The position numbers and the translations under genes were made by a program. This document shows positions 9,177 through 18,700 of a stretch of 64,000 nt of DNA, piece by piece; the first letter of the stretch is position 1; each line of letters starts with the position of its first letter. The notes beneath the pieces are model-generated. The model was not told the origin of the DNA and ran no database searches. It saw only the letters and a program-made list of their open reading frames with translations. Origin of the DNA: Cecembia rubra. Lineage in GTDB: Bacteria > Bacteroidota > Bacteroidia > Cytophagales > Cyclobacteriaceae. Where the stretch lies: NCBI RefSeq assembly GCF_003014575.1, contig NZ_PYGF01000014.1:29443-93442 (forward strand). The letters run 5' to 3'.

Positions 9177-10412
9177 TTATATGGTAGCTATGGATTTTTC
9201 TATTTCGTCAATTGCTTTTTCAAGTCCGTTTTCGTTGTTAATTAAACTTTGTATGTGTTTTGCATTGTCATAAAGTTGTTCGTTTGTCAAAAGTTCGTTT
9301 GTGCTTTGCAAAAATATTTTTTCTGTCATTTTACTGATGGGTGTCGGTTTAACTGCAAGTCCTTTTTTGTAAGCGTAATGTCCCCAAAACTTCTGGTCGC
9401 CAATAGGGTAAAGTATTGGGCAAATTAGAAATGGTTTTCCTGCTCTTAAACATTCTGCTGTTGTCCCTATGCCACCGTGATGAATAATTGCTTTTGTCAA
9501 TGGAAATAGTTTTTCGTAAGGTGCCGAAGCAATTACCTTAATCTTGGGATTATTTTCAAGTCGTTCAGTTTGGTCAAGTCCCCAACCTTTGACTACAATT
9601 ATTCTTGTATCAAATTGCTCTGTTAGTTTAATGATAGCTGTTTGTAAATCAAATTTGCTTTTAAATGGCATACTCCCAAAAGTCAATAACAATGGCGGTT
9701 CGCCTGCATTGATAAAGTCTTTAAGGTCCGCTGAAAATTCTGTTGATGAAGTCCCAAACCAAAACCCTGTGAATTTTGAATTTGTTAGATAATCTTGTGG
9801 AACTGGCAAAAAATGAGAACTTATTCCGTAAATATTTCTTACAGTCGGAGTTGTAAACTTAGTTGGTAAATCAAACTTTGCTCTAAATTGTCCGATTGGC
9901 TTTGATAAAATTTTAATACTCAGATTGGAAATTTTGTAAGTCATTTTGTTCAGAAAACTTGGTATTGACAAGCCACTAAATGCAGGATTTGCAAATTCAC
10001 TTGTAGGCTCAACGATTGGCAAAACATTAGCTCTAATCATTTTGTCCGGAAATTGGTCGGCAAAACTGTCCGCCAATGTCTTTACGTGATAAAGGATGAT
10101 GTCGCTTTCTTTTGCTAATTTGTAAAACTGTGTCAACGAGTTTGTAATTAAAGGATAAACCCACGTGTTTAGATTTCTCTTAACAGCAAGTGGATTTCCT
10201 TTCATCATCTTTTTCCCTTCGTCCGAGTTTAAGAGTTCTTGAAAGTCTGCATCTATTGGGGCGAAGTCAATGTCATAAGATTTTATAAGTTGCTCAAAGT
10301 TTTTTGCGGTTGAAAAAGTTACTTGATGTCCACGTTGTTTGAGAGCTTGTCCCAAGACCGCATAGGGTTGAACGTCTCCACGAGTTCCAAGTGTCAATAT
10401 AGCTATCTTCAT
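9177..10412 (-). CDS. GT1-family glycosyltransferase (sterol/macrolide glucosyltransferase-like)
   Basis: Transfers a sugar from a nucleotide donor to a lipid or small-molecule acceptor. The 411-residue protein begins MKIAILTLGTRGDVQPYAVL, the acceptor-domain start typical of MGT and sterol 3-beta-glucosyltransferase proteins. The donor-binding signature HHGGIGTTAECLRAGKPFL begins at residue 311 and is followed by PILYPIGDQKFWG. It stands alone, and its composition resembles the cassette region just downstream rather than the core genes. No attC-like repeat follows it convincingly, so I do not count it as a cassette. Confidence 0.85.
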   Translation of the reverse strand: MKIAILTLGTRGDVQPYAVLGQALKQRGHQVTFSTAKNFEQLIKSYDIDFAPIDADFQELLNSDEGKKMMKGNPLAVKRNLNTWVYPLITNSLTQFYKLAKESDIILYHVKTLADSFADQFPDKMIRANVLPIVEPTSEFANPAFSGLSIPSFLNKMTYKISNLSIKILSKPIGQFRAKFDLPTKFTTPTVRNIYGISSHFLPVPQDYLTNSKFTGFWFGTSSTEFSADLKDFINAGEPPLLLTFGSMPFKSKFDLQTAIIKLTEQFDTRIIVVKGWGLDQTERLENNPKIKVIASAPYEKLFPLTKAIIHHGGIGTTAECLRAGKPFLICPILYPIGDQKFWGHYAYKKGLAVKPTPISKMTEKIFLQSTNELLTNEQLYDNAKHIQSLINNENGLEKAIDEIEKSIATI

Positions 10413-10858
10413 TTTGTTATGGTCGTCTTTTTAAAATCATAGCTAATCAGATCAAGCAATGGAATTTTATCCTCACCTTCCCACAGTACTCCCGCAGGTC
10501 GGATCAGGCTGTGCGTTAGACTCTCATCCGCCGCGGCGGACTGTTCATACCAATATCCACTTAAAGATAAAATACTAAATGGATCATTTAACGGTGGTCT
10601 AGTTTTTTATCCATAAATCTTCTCCGCCTCGGAGGATCAGCTCCATCAGTACTCTCCTAAAGGGATCAAAGGTCCCGTTTTCCTTACCGCTCAGCACATA
10701 TTGGTTTCCCTAATATGCAGCGTAAGGTGCCACAATGAGCGAAGCCGAATTGTAGTTTGATAGCTGCATCGGTAAACTGCCATCAGAGGGCCTCTCTATT
10801 AGTCACCCAATAGTCCTCCATCCATTTCAAAGCATTCGACCATGAAGGACTTATACAA
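10413..10858. other. Intergenic region, possible degraded mobile DNA
   Basis: About 445 bases with no supportable ORF. It contains short GC-rich inverted repeats (CCGCCGCGGCGG near 10531; CTCCGCCTCGGAG near 10622) and short ORF-like fragments on the minus strand broken by stops. It separates the GT1 gene from the last repeat of the cassette array. I cannot name a parent element. Confidence 0.4.
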
Positions 10859-10996
10859 GTCACACACGGTTTGCAGCTAAACGCAGTTGGGGATTTTTAG
10901 CATTGAACTCTCTACAAAGAACTAAACTTTAAATTTACCACTTTCCTGTCCTACGAAGTACGAAACCCCTGCTTGCGTATAGGTGATGTTAGGGCA
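10859..10996 (-). repeat. attC-like site E (last, degenerate)
   Basis: On the minus strand R'' is TGCCCTAAC (10996-10988) and the distal box is GTGTGTGAC rather than GTT, so the 3' core is degenerate. The inner part is homologous to site C, for example GAACTA.ACTT and CCTACGAAGTAC against CATACGAAGCAC. The stop codon of the ASCH gene lies inside R''. Confidence 0.65.
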
Positions 10997-11375
10997 TCGT
11001 GCTTTCTTCATAGTATGCAAAGGATTGTGGCGGTACTTTTCCGAAAGATTCCTTTATGCAAAGTTCCTTTTTATATCTCTTGACTCTTTTAACTTCAAGG
11101 GCAAATCCATTTTCCTTGCCGACAAAATAGTCGTAAAAATAGTCTTCCGTAATTCCTGAGTACTCCTTAGTCTCGTTCCAAAGTGTATTTAGGTCTTTGA
11201 AGAGAATTTCCCCAATTTCAAACTCTCCAATAACTTTACTTATCGGAGAAGATGCATAAACAATAACTTTCGAAACATTTTTATTTTTAAAGATGCTTCT
11301 TCTGAATTCGAATTTTTTATCTCCTTCAAAGATCTTGTTTGCAAACTCTGGTTTAATCGACAATATAATTTTCAT
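10989..11375 (-). CDS. ASCH/PUA-like domain protein
   Basis: A 128-residue single-domain protein starting MKIILSIKPEFANKIFEGDK and continuing KFEFRR, the opening of ASCH domains, a PUA-like fold linked to RNA or modified nucleotide recognition. It overlaps the 3' end of the PIN-GNAT gene by 23 bases, so it is translated from the same transcript, and its stop codon lies within the attC-like site E. Known ASCH proteins include cytidine amidohydrolases and RNA-binding regulators. Which applies here is not visible. Confidence 0.75.
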   Translation of the reverse strand: MKIILSIKPEFANKIFEGDKKFEFRRSIFKNKNVSKVIVYASSPISKVIGEFEIGEILFKDLNTLWNETKEYSGITEDYFYDYFVGKENGFALEVKRVKRYKKELCIKESFGKVPPQSFAYYEESTMP

Positions 11376-12864
11376 TTGCTCTAGCTTCTTTTAAAAATTC
11401 TTCAAATTTATCATTTCCAATTTGTACAAATCCACGTGGTGCGTCATTTATTGATTTTATTAACCCAATCTCTATGAGTCTTTTTAAATTAACCTTCGGT
11501 TTTGGGAAGGAGTCTATGTAAAGAAAGTTAACAATGAAAGGTCGGTTGTGCTTTCTGAAATTCCACCAATGGCTTAACTCATCATCTTTAAATATACTTC
11601 GTTTTCGGCATAGTCTTATGAATTCAGTTTCACTGGCAATATTCGTTATTACACTCTCTACAACTCCAATGGTAGATATAACACTTTCATGATATCCACC
11701 TGTTCTGTAGAATAGTATAATATCCCCACGAACCAAGTCTTTATAGAATGAACGAGAAATATAAACCTTCTTTAGTGCATTTCTATGGGGTGCATTTTCG
11801 ACATAATCCAAAGGAGATTCATTATTTAAATATGAGTCTGGAAACAGTTCTGTATGATAATCAGGCCAAATCGGATTTAAAAAAACTCGTGAACTTCTTT
11901 TTATAAAAGGAAAACACTCTCTTGGATTTTCGAGGACTTTCTTTGTAAAATCCCTCACAAAGACTCTTTCACTTCCATTCTTTGTTTCTTTCTCCCCCCA
12001 ATACTTGAATCCCCATTCTTCCAATAGGGCAATCAATCTTCTTTGTTCATCTCTTTTATCAAATATAGTAACATAGATTTCATCAACCATATTAGCAATC
12101 GCATTGTCAAAAATGATTTTCAAAAACCGTTCACCTAATTTATATCCGGTGGAAGTTACTTTGAAAGTGCCAATTTTTAATCTCTTTTTTTGTTCGAATG
12201 CCGGCTTAATCTCTGCATAACTCTCGCTTCCTGCGTTTTCAATCTTCAGATACAAGAAAGCTTTTACATTACCATCAGTAATACACACATAAGAAATATT
12301 GTCGGCTTTCTTATTAAACCAAGTCTCAAATTCGCCATAATCTTCCAAAAACGATTGGAAAAATTCATCTTTTAAATTGATATTTCCGAAGTACTCTTTC
12401 TTGACAGAAAGCACTTTATAATCTTTTAAGTCAGGATTTTCAGAAGTGCATTTGTCGATGAAAGCGTCAATCTTATAAATTTTGTCGGCAATGCCTAAGA
12501 ATTTTGCCTTCCTATGAATGCCCTTATCCTCGGTGATTAAAAAGTCGACTCTACTATTTAGAACCTCTTTTAGAAGGCTTGTATCAATAAAGTCATTTCG
12601 GGACTTATCAGCCTCTCTAAGAATGGATATCTTCTCTGTTTCGGGTGAATCTGTCTTAAGTTGGTTATAGTTCCCAATTTTAACACGCATGGTATTTACA
12701 ACTTCCTCATCCTGATAAGACCCAATTTCTTCAATGGTTAAAGGGTGTACACACTTTTCATAATGAAGCTTATCTATCCAATTAAAAAGCAAACCAATAT
12801 CTTGATTGTAAATCCTACTGGCTTCACGATGTATAATAATGTTAGTGTCGAGTAAAATTCTCAT
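11353..12864 (-). CDS. PIN nuclease - GNAT acetyltransferase - EVE-like fusion protein
   Basis: A 503-residue multidomain protein. Residues 1-140 form a PIN ribonuclease domain: MRILLDTNIIIHR gives the first acidic residue and FIDTSLL and DFLITEDKGIHRKA give the later ones. Residues about 155-310 look like a GNAT fold (STGYKLGERFLKIIFDNA and LLEEWGFKYWGE). Residues about 310-500 look PUA/EVE-like (LVRGDIILFYRTGGYHESVI then GVVESV). It is flanked by a P-loop kinase gene overlapping its start and an ASCH gene overlapping its end. The combination suggests an RNA-targeting toxin or defence effector coupled to recognition of modified nucleic acid. That role is inference. Confidence 0.75.
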   Translation of the reverse strand: MRILLDTNIIIHREASRIYNQDIGLLFNWIDKLHYEKCVHPLTIEEIGSYQDEEVVNTMRVKIGNYNQLKTDSPETEKISILREADKSRNDFIDTSLLKEVLNSRVDFLITEDKGIHRKAKFLGIADKIYKIDAFIDKCTSENPDLKDYKVLSVKKEYFGNINLKDEFFQSFLEDYGEFETWFNKKADNISYVCITDGNVKAFLYLKIENAGSESYAEIKPAFEQKKRLKIGTFKVTSTGYKLGERFLKIIFDNAIANMVDEIYVTIFDKRDEQRRLIALLEEWGFKYWGEKETKNGSERVFVRDFTKKVLENPRECFPFIKRSSRVFLNPIWPDYHTELFPDSYLNNESPLDYVENAPHRNALKKVYISRSFYKDLVRGDIILFYRTGGYHESVISTIGVVESVITNIASETEFIRLCRKRSIFKDDELSHWWNFRKHNRPFIVNFLYIDSFPKPKVNLKRLIEIGLIKSINDAPRGFVQIGNDKFEEFLKEARANENYIVD

Positions 12865-13375
12865 CGTATAAAAATGTTTTGAAGTTATTGGTTTCCTCAG
12901 ATTTAAGGGTCAAATGTGGCTTGTTAAGCTGTTCTGCCAATTCTATTGAGTACTCAAGTTCGAGTTCCTGGAATTTTAAAAGCAAATCAAAATCATATTC
13001 TCTATTGTCACGGTTCTCTAGTCGTTTTTTAATTTCTTGAACGTCATCTACAACAATAATGAATGCAAAGGGATTTAATGCTCTGAATGTATCAAAGTCA
13101 ATTTTTTCAGGAACATTGTCCTTATTCAATAAACAATAGTGACCATCAAGAACATATCTTTCATTTTCTGTAACAATCTGTTGAAGGTTGGTGATTAGCC
13201 GATTTTGAGTAAGTGTAAAATCTTTCACCAATTTGTTTTCCTTCTCGCTGATTTCTTCCCACTTCAATACTTCACTTGCACTTAAATGTCGTAGATTAAG
13301 GTCATTGCAAACTTTTCTGCAAAGTGTTCCCTTGCCAACTCCGTGAATACCTCCTATGAATATTATGTTCTTCAT
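12842..13375 (-). CDS. P-loop kinase-like ATPase
   Basis: A 177-residue protein with Walker A GGIHGVGKGTL at residues 7-17 and an adenylate-kinase/AAA-18-like fold, including IIVVDDVQEIKKRL with a lid-like arginine region. I start it at the ATG at 13375. The open frame continues upstream to 13492, but that stretch is the attC-like site A. It is the first gene of a three-gene cassette and overlaps the PIN-GNAT gene by 23 bases. The substrate is unknown. Nucleotide or small-molecule phosphorylation is the family expectation. Confidence 0.78.
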   Translation of the reverse strand: MKNIIFIGGIHGVGKGTLCRKVCNDLNLRHLSASEVLKWEEISEKENKLVKDFTLTQNRLITNLQQIVTENERYVLDGHYCLLNKDNVPEKIDFDTFRALNPFAFIIVVDDVQEIKKRLENRDNREYDFDLLLKFQELELEYSIELAEQLNKPHLTLKSEETNNFKTFLYDENFTRH

Positions 13376-13397
13376 TTCGAGTGCTGTCTTTCTAGCA

Positions 13398-13536
13398 TGT
13401 GCCCTAACGTTTTGGCACTTGGCGCAGTGGCGGATTTCGGAGCACAAAACTGTCAATACACCACAAAAGCTGATGCGAGGTAGAATGTTCAATTAACCAC
13501 TTCACCCGCCATTGAGCCAAATGCCTGTTATGCACA
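13398..13536 (-). repeat. attC-like site A
   Basis: Minus-strand boundaries are TGTGCATAAC (13536-13527) and GTTAGGGCACA (13408-13398). Inner arms are GGCATTTGGCTCAATGGCGG and the complement of TTTTGGCACTTGGCG. It starts one base after the stop codon of the HerA-like gene and ends 22 bases before the kinase start. Confidence 0.82.
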
Positions 13537-13537
13537 G

Positions 13538-15355
13538 TTATTTTATTGTTTCTATTACTAATGATTTTTCGATATCAATTGCTGGTCCATATACTAATGC
13601 TTCTCCACGTGATAATGTTGGTAATAGTTCTTTACTTCCGTAACCTAAAATACCTTCTAAGTAGTCAAGCCCTGTTTGGTCAACGCTTTTGAAAGCAATT
13701 AGATTTTCGCATTGAGATAAAGCTCTTTTCGAAACTACCGCAGTTCTTTGAGAGATAAAAATTATTGAAATCCCATATTTTCTAACCTGCATCATATTTA
13801 AACCGAACTTCATTGATTCTTCACGACCTGGAGAGTTGAATCCAAGTCCTGCGGGTTCGGGAATAAACTGATGCGCTTCATCTATTACTAATACTCTTGG
13901 CTTTGGAGTTCCTTCTTGATATTCTTTCTTTGCAAGAGCCATTAAGTGATTCAAATATTTGAGAGCAGACTCGGCTGGGTTTCCACTTGGTTCGCATACA
14001 GAAACTCCTGTTGTTTGAGTATCATCACCTTCTTTGTATTTCTCATATCCAAGTTTTGAAACAAATTCTCCACTTTGATCCATCACAGTAACTCTTCTAG
14101 TTTTTGATAATTCTTGGATGAGTTTATTGCAAAGAGTAGTCTTTCCCATCCCTGTCATTCCCAAGATTGCCATATGAGATTCCATAATTTTTAATAAATC
14201 AAGATTAATTGGCAATTCTGAGTTTTTTATCTTTCCGATTGTGAATTTGTTTTCTAGTGCTTTTAGTTTTGAAGTCAATACTTTGTCATTATTTGCAAGG
14301 AAAATTGGTTCGCTTAGCAAAGGAAGCATTTTGTTAATATGGAGTGATTGTGTATCGACTTTGTAAGTCCCAATCTGAATTGCTTTTATGCGTCTGTCGA
14401 GCTGAGACCCTGATTTGATTATTAGTTTAATTACTTCTGCCTGAATGATTTGGTAAAAAACAACTTCGCCATCATTCATTAGGTATATTGTATCTCCAAT
14501 TCTGATTCTTGAGTAAGAATCAAAAACGAGTAATGATGTATTTGTGCCTTCGTCAACATTACCTAAGAAAACTCTTTCGCTAGAATCTTCATCTTGTTGA
14601 ATTACCAGTTGCTGCCTAGATACTAAAAAACCAATTTTTGAATCATTATCTAACTGTATTTGTCCCCAGACATCATCTGTTCGGTGAATTCTTTTTACTA
14701 TGATGCCTTTTTCAACCAGACTTCCTGAAACAACTTTTACTTTTGTTCCAACTTTTTGCAGGCTTCTAGAAGTTACGAGTAGGTTTGATGGCCCTATAAT
14801 TCCGATAGGTGAAACTGGTGTTGGTTTATCAGTAATATCTAAAAAATATTCTTCCCAGTTTATAAATCGAGTAAATGTCAGTAGTGCCCAACATCCGCCA
14901 AGAATCCAAAAGTTATTATTTATCGTTGGATATAATTCAATTACAGAAAGCCAAAACACTAACGAATAAATAACAGTGGCTTTCCCAAGCTTAAACAATG
15001 GGAATAGTGCTTTTAGTCTAATATTATCTTCTTTCTCTTTTTTGGCATTATAAACTAGTTGGATTATTGAGGTAATTATAAGGATAGCCAAAAATACTTT
15101 TAAGAATGTCCAACCTACAATTGCCACATTAGGTGAAACTACAAAACACAGTAGAATAGCAATTATACTGTTTGCTAGTGTGTCATAGGATTTTGGGTAC
15201 CAAGGTTCTAACAGTAGTGGATTTATCACTATGGCAAGAAGTCCTGAAAAATACCATACTTCATTAACAGCAAATTGTCCTGTTACTAGATAAGTTGCGA
15301 AAGAAAGTATTAAAACCTGTAAGGCTAAAAGTATTATTCTAAATTTTATGCTCAT
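13538..15355 (-). CDS. Membrane-anchored HerA/DUF87-like ATPase
   Basis: A 605-residue protein. The N-terminal third has several hydrophobic segments (roughly residues 5-25, 32-50, 60-100 and 120-165). A beta-rich middle follows (GTKVKVVSG..., HerA-barrel-like). The C-terminal FtsK/HerA-type ATPase has Walker A GMTGMGKTTLCNKL (Lys about 405) and Walker B PRVLVIDEAHQF (about 485-496). SIIFISQRTAVVSKRALSQ resembles the sensor/arginine region of DUF87 proteins. It is the only gene of its cassette. HerA-like ATPases act with nucleases in DNA processing and in several phage-defence systems. No nuclease partner is in this cassette. Confidence 0.82.
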   Translation of the reverse strand: MSIKFRIILLALQVLILSFATYLVTGQFAVNEVWYFSGLLAIVINPLLLEPWYPKSYDTLANSIIAILLCFVVSPNVAIVGWTFLKVFLAILIITSIIQLVYNAKKEKEDNIRLKALFPLFKLGKATVIYSLVFWLSVIELYPTINNNFWILGGCWALLTFTRFINWEEYFLDITDKPTPVSPIGIIGPSNLLVTSRSLQKVGTKVKVVSGSLVEKGIIVKRIHRTDDVWGQIQLDNDSKIGFLVSRQQLVIQQDEDSSERVFLGNVDEGTNTSLLVFDSYSRIRIGDTIYLMNDGEVVFYQIIQAEVIKLIIKSGSQLDRRIKAIQIGTYKVDTQSLHINKMLPLLSEPIFLANNDKVLTSKLKALENKFTIGKIKNSELPINLDLLKIMESHMAILGMTGMGKTTLCNKLIQELSKTRRVTVMDQSGEFVSKLGYEKYKEGDDTQTTGVSVCEPSGNPAESALKYLNHLMALAKKEYQEGTPKPRVLVIDEAHQFIPEPAGLGFNSPGREESMKFGLNMMQVRKYGISIIFISQRTAVVSKRALSQCENLIAFKSVDQTGLDYLEGILGYGSKELLPTLSRGEALVYGPAIDIEKSLVIETIK

Positions 15356-15370
15356 TTCGTCCTTTATAAT

Positions 15371-15508
15371 TGCGCATAACGTTTTGCGGCTTTGCGTAGT
15401 GGCGGATTTCGGAGCACTTCACTGTCAACCCACCACAAATGTTGATTTGAAAAACTGCACTTCAATTTACCACTGAACCCGCCATTACGCAAAACCGCTG
15501 TTGGCAGC
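15371..15508 (-). repeat. attC-like site B
   Basis: Minus-strand boundaries are GCTGCCAAC (15508-15500) and GTTATGCGCA (15380-15371). Inner arms CGGTTTTGCGTAATGGCGG and CCGCCACTACGCAAAGCCGC pair with few mismatches. It closes the 10.9-kb defence cassette. Confidence 0.85.
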
Positions 15509-15587
15509 TGGTGTTCTGTCCTCCGTGTCTGTAAACCATTGAATTTGTTGAGATTAACGATATTTGTCGTGTCGGTTTGTGTGTGGG

Positions 15588-15634
15588 GTGTTTTAATTTT
15601 TTCAAGAGGGAGGGAGAAAAAAAATTGAATTTCT
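15588..15634. repeat. Left copy of inverted repeat flanking the defence operon
   Basis: GTGTTTTAATTTTTTC (15588-15603) and AAAAAAAATTGAATTTCT (15617-15634). The reverse complements occur as two equally ordered blocks at 26095-26138, at the other end of the same cassette. Confidence 0.7.
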
Positions 15635-15647
15635 TTCTGCGTTGGGA

Positions 15648-15714
15648 AAAGCACACTCTTTGCCAAGTTTTGGCTTGTGTGTCGGCTGGTGCGACTTGGC
15701 AATGTGTGTGCTTT
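15648..15714 (-). terminator. Candidate terminator hairpin after the SIR2-pAgo gene
   Basis: Imperfect 20-base arms AAAGCACACTCTTTGCCAAG (15648-15667) and CTTGGCAATGTGTGTGCTTT (15695-15714). On the minus strand it begins 11 bases past the stop codon and ends GTGTGCTTTTCCC, a short T run. Confidence 0.5.
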
Positions 15715-15724
15715 TGTGCGTTGG

Positions 15725-18700
15725 CTATATGAAGTATCTAAAATCATAGGCTTTGTTTCCAAGTTCTTCTAATTGTTTTCCCATTACTGAAAGTCTTTTT
15801 GAAAAGTCAATTGTAACAGGCATTGTTTTATACAATTCTGCTCCGTTCCAATTCATTTTTGTCAGTTTTAAAATATCGTTTGCAACTGTTTCAATAGAGT
15901 CTGTACCTCGGAATCTTTTAATAAGTAAAGGCGTTGGAATTCCTCTTTTTCCTTGGTAATATTTTCCGTTTAACTCTTGATTTTCGACAACTCCGTGTGT
16001 CCATAGTAGGAAACTAAATTCGTCTAACTGAATAATTGTCCCTCTTTCAATTGGATAGCCGTCAAAGGTGTGCTTACCTGTTGCAAAGTCTTTCTTTAAT
16101 TTTATCGCTCTCCAATTAGTGAATTGTTGAATTTGCAGAAGTTCAATATTTTCAATTCCTTCAAGTGCATTGCAAATTCCTTCGATTTCGTCTCGTGTAT
16201 AATGTGTCGTTTTATGCAACACTAATTTTTTAAGTCCTATAATTGGGTCTATTTTATGATAAGTATTCCTAATGTTACTAACTAAACGGAAAGCATCATC
16301 TTTGCTCATAAATGGATTCTTACCAAAGTAAACGGGCTTTTCTATTGGTTGAAGCAAAAAACGCAAGCCGTTTCCGCTTCCGTCAAAAATTTGGCTACTT
16401 CCTAAAACAACCTTGTTTCTTGCATTTTGTCTAATAGAATAACCCAAACCTACGAATGCAGTTTCAGTATTGTCTGTTTTTACTTTCCAAGGTGTTCCGT
16501 TTGATTTTACATAAATACCTAGGGAAAGCCACCATTTAATTTTTGCTTGGTCTTTGTATGTAATAGATTTGTCTTCAATAAATTGTAACCTTAAGCCTTT
16601 CTTTACGCCATACAGCTTCAAGGAATCGTGTAAGTCAAAGAACGTTTGTTCGTTTTTTAATTCTCTAAAATTTTTCCAAGCATCAGGAATATAAATAACT
16701 ACACAATCAATTTCGGTGCTTCTTGTCGAAAGTTTATCTATTTTACTTTTGATTAAGTCATAAAACTGAATTGCAGAATAATGTTTAATCTCTTGGCTAT
16801 TAATGGAAACAACAAATTCATTTTGAATGGAATTTGGTATTATTAAGTGTTTCTTATAAACTTCGTCAAAGCCTGGAAAGTCTTTCAAGTATTCTTTTTC
16901 GGTTGTTGGGCTTACTGAATTAAGTAATGATTCTAAATGAGTTTTAACCCTCTCAAATCCTGTATCAGGTGCGATAATGGCTAAAGTGATTTTTGAAGCA
17001 ACACCATTCGCTCCGAAACTTTCTTCTAAGGGTCCTAATATTTTTAAACCGTTTATCGGATGTATAGATTGTTTTGTGTCATCTTGGTGATGAAAGTAAA
17101 TTAAAGGTTCTTTAGCTTTAGAATAACTCTCAAAACAAAAGAAGTTATCCATCTTTTTTGCTGCGGTGGAATAATACTCTGAAAGTTTAATTTCAAAGTC
17201 ACCCAAACGAAAAGTCAAGTCTGACTTTCTTCTTTTTAATTCAGCAAACCAGAAGCCTAGTTTTTTACCATATTTACCATTGTAGCGATTTGAAACAATA
17301 GCATTGGTAATATTCTGAACTGTTAAACGGTCTGGCTCTTCGCCTGTGTTGGTTTGTATATGAATGGTTGGACAAATCAGTAAAAACAATTCTTTATTTA
17401 CAAATTCTACTTTGAACTCAAATGCTTCAAATACTTGAATATTGTTCGGGATTGTAAATGACCTATTGAATTTTTGAATGTCATTTATTTCTTCTTGATT
17501 AATAAGATGATTCAAAGAGAATACTTTTCTGAATTGACTTCCTTTGGTGTGTAATGCTAAGTCATAATCATTGACCAAAGACTTCTCGATTAATTGATAC
17601 AATAGACCAATGTAATATGAATCAGGTTGATGGAAAATATAATCAGGAATGTCAATTAACTTTAGCTCGTCTGTAAAATAATCCTTGAATAATTCCTTGA
17701 TTTCATTTTCATTTCCGAAAAGCGATAAGGTTTCTCCTTTGCTGAAAGAGGCTATTACATTTGAATCTTCTAGAAGTTCAATAAGTTTTTTCCATTTTCC
17801 TTCTCCGTTTATCTTAGTCTTTGTTGAAAATATAGTTTTTGGGAAATTCTTAGCTTTTACAGCATTTAACAGAATTGGTGTGGTATTAGATTGATTTTGA
17901 GTTAATCTAAAAAATTGCCTTTGTTCAAAGCGTTCACTTGCTATTTTATCAATGTGTTCGTTTTTTAAATCACATATTTTATATAGCTCGTGAAGGAAAT
18001 AATCAAAACTATCAATTGTCATAAATCCTGACCGTTGATTTTGTTTGTTAGCTAATTCAATAAGTTGAGTTAAACGTTCATTTGGTGAAACATCTTTTGG
18101 AATACACCAAATTAAGCCTTTCGGAAATGCGTTTGGCTTTTCCAATGCCTTTTCAATAGTTTGCAAAACAGATTCGTCACTACCTGAATACCCAACTACT
18201 AACAAACCTCTTTTTGTTGAAGCATCTAAAAAATATTGATGCAAACTTTCTTCTAATTTTTGAAGTTCCTCATCCGTATTTTGTAAAGGGTCATATCTAA
18301 AATCTCCGTGAAGTTTTACAACTGTTGGAATATCGGTTTTGAATTGTTGAACAGTACTTGCATTGTCTGGAGAAACGATTTGACAGCTTTTGTAATTTAA
18401 TCCATTAATTGCTTTTTCAATTAAGTCATCAAAGTTTGTTGTCCAAACAGTATTGATTTTTTGTTGTTCAATCATTGCCGAAAGGCACATAAAACCAACA
18501 GACGGCTTTTTATCTCTAACCAAACTTGTTAGAAAATCTTTCCTTACTAACGGGTCGGGATAACATTCATTGAAATAGTGTGAATACGGATTTACAATGT
18601 GACTTTCTCCTTTTTCCGCAAAGTAACTTTGAATGATTTTTTTGTTGTCTTCAATTTTTAAATCCTGAAACTTTTTGCCACTAATTTTACCGCTACTGCT

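Noticed and set aside
9177..10412. GT1 glycosyltransferase as a sixth cassette
   Set aside because: The sequence past its stop (CGCAAAAC, GGTTTAGCC) faintly resembles an attC half, but there is no full repeat and no box complementary to the distal end of site E.
10413..10858. Insertion-sequence or group II intron remnant
   Set aside because: Short GC-rich inverted repeats and broken ORF pieces exist, but no domain or terminal repeat could be matched.
13376..13492. Longer N-terminus of the P-loop kinase
   Set aside because: This part is translated attC-like site A; Walker A follows the ATG at 13375 at normal spacing.
15364..15762. 132-codon minus-strand ORF
   Set aside because: It runs through attC-like site B and the pAgo 3' end; it is a shadow.
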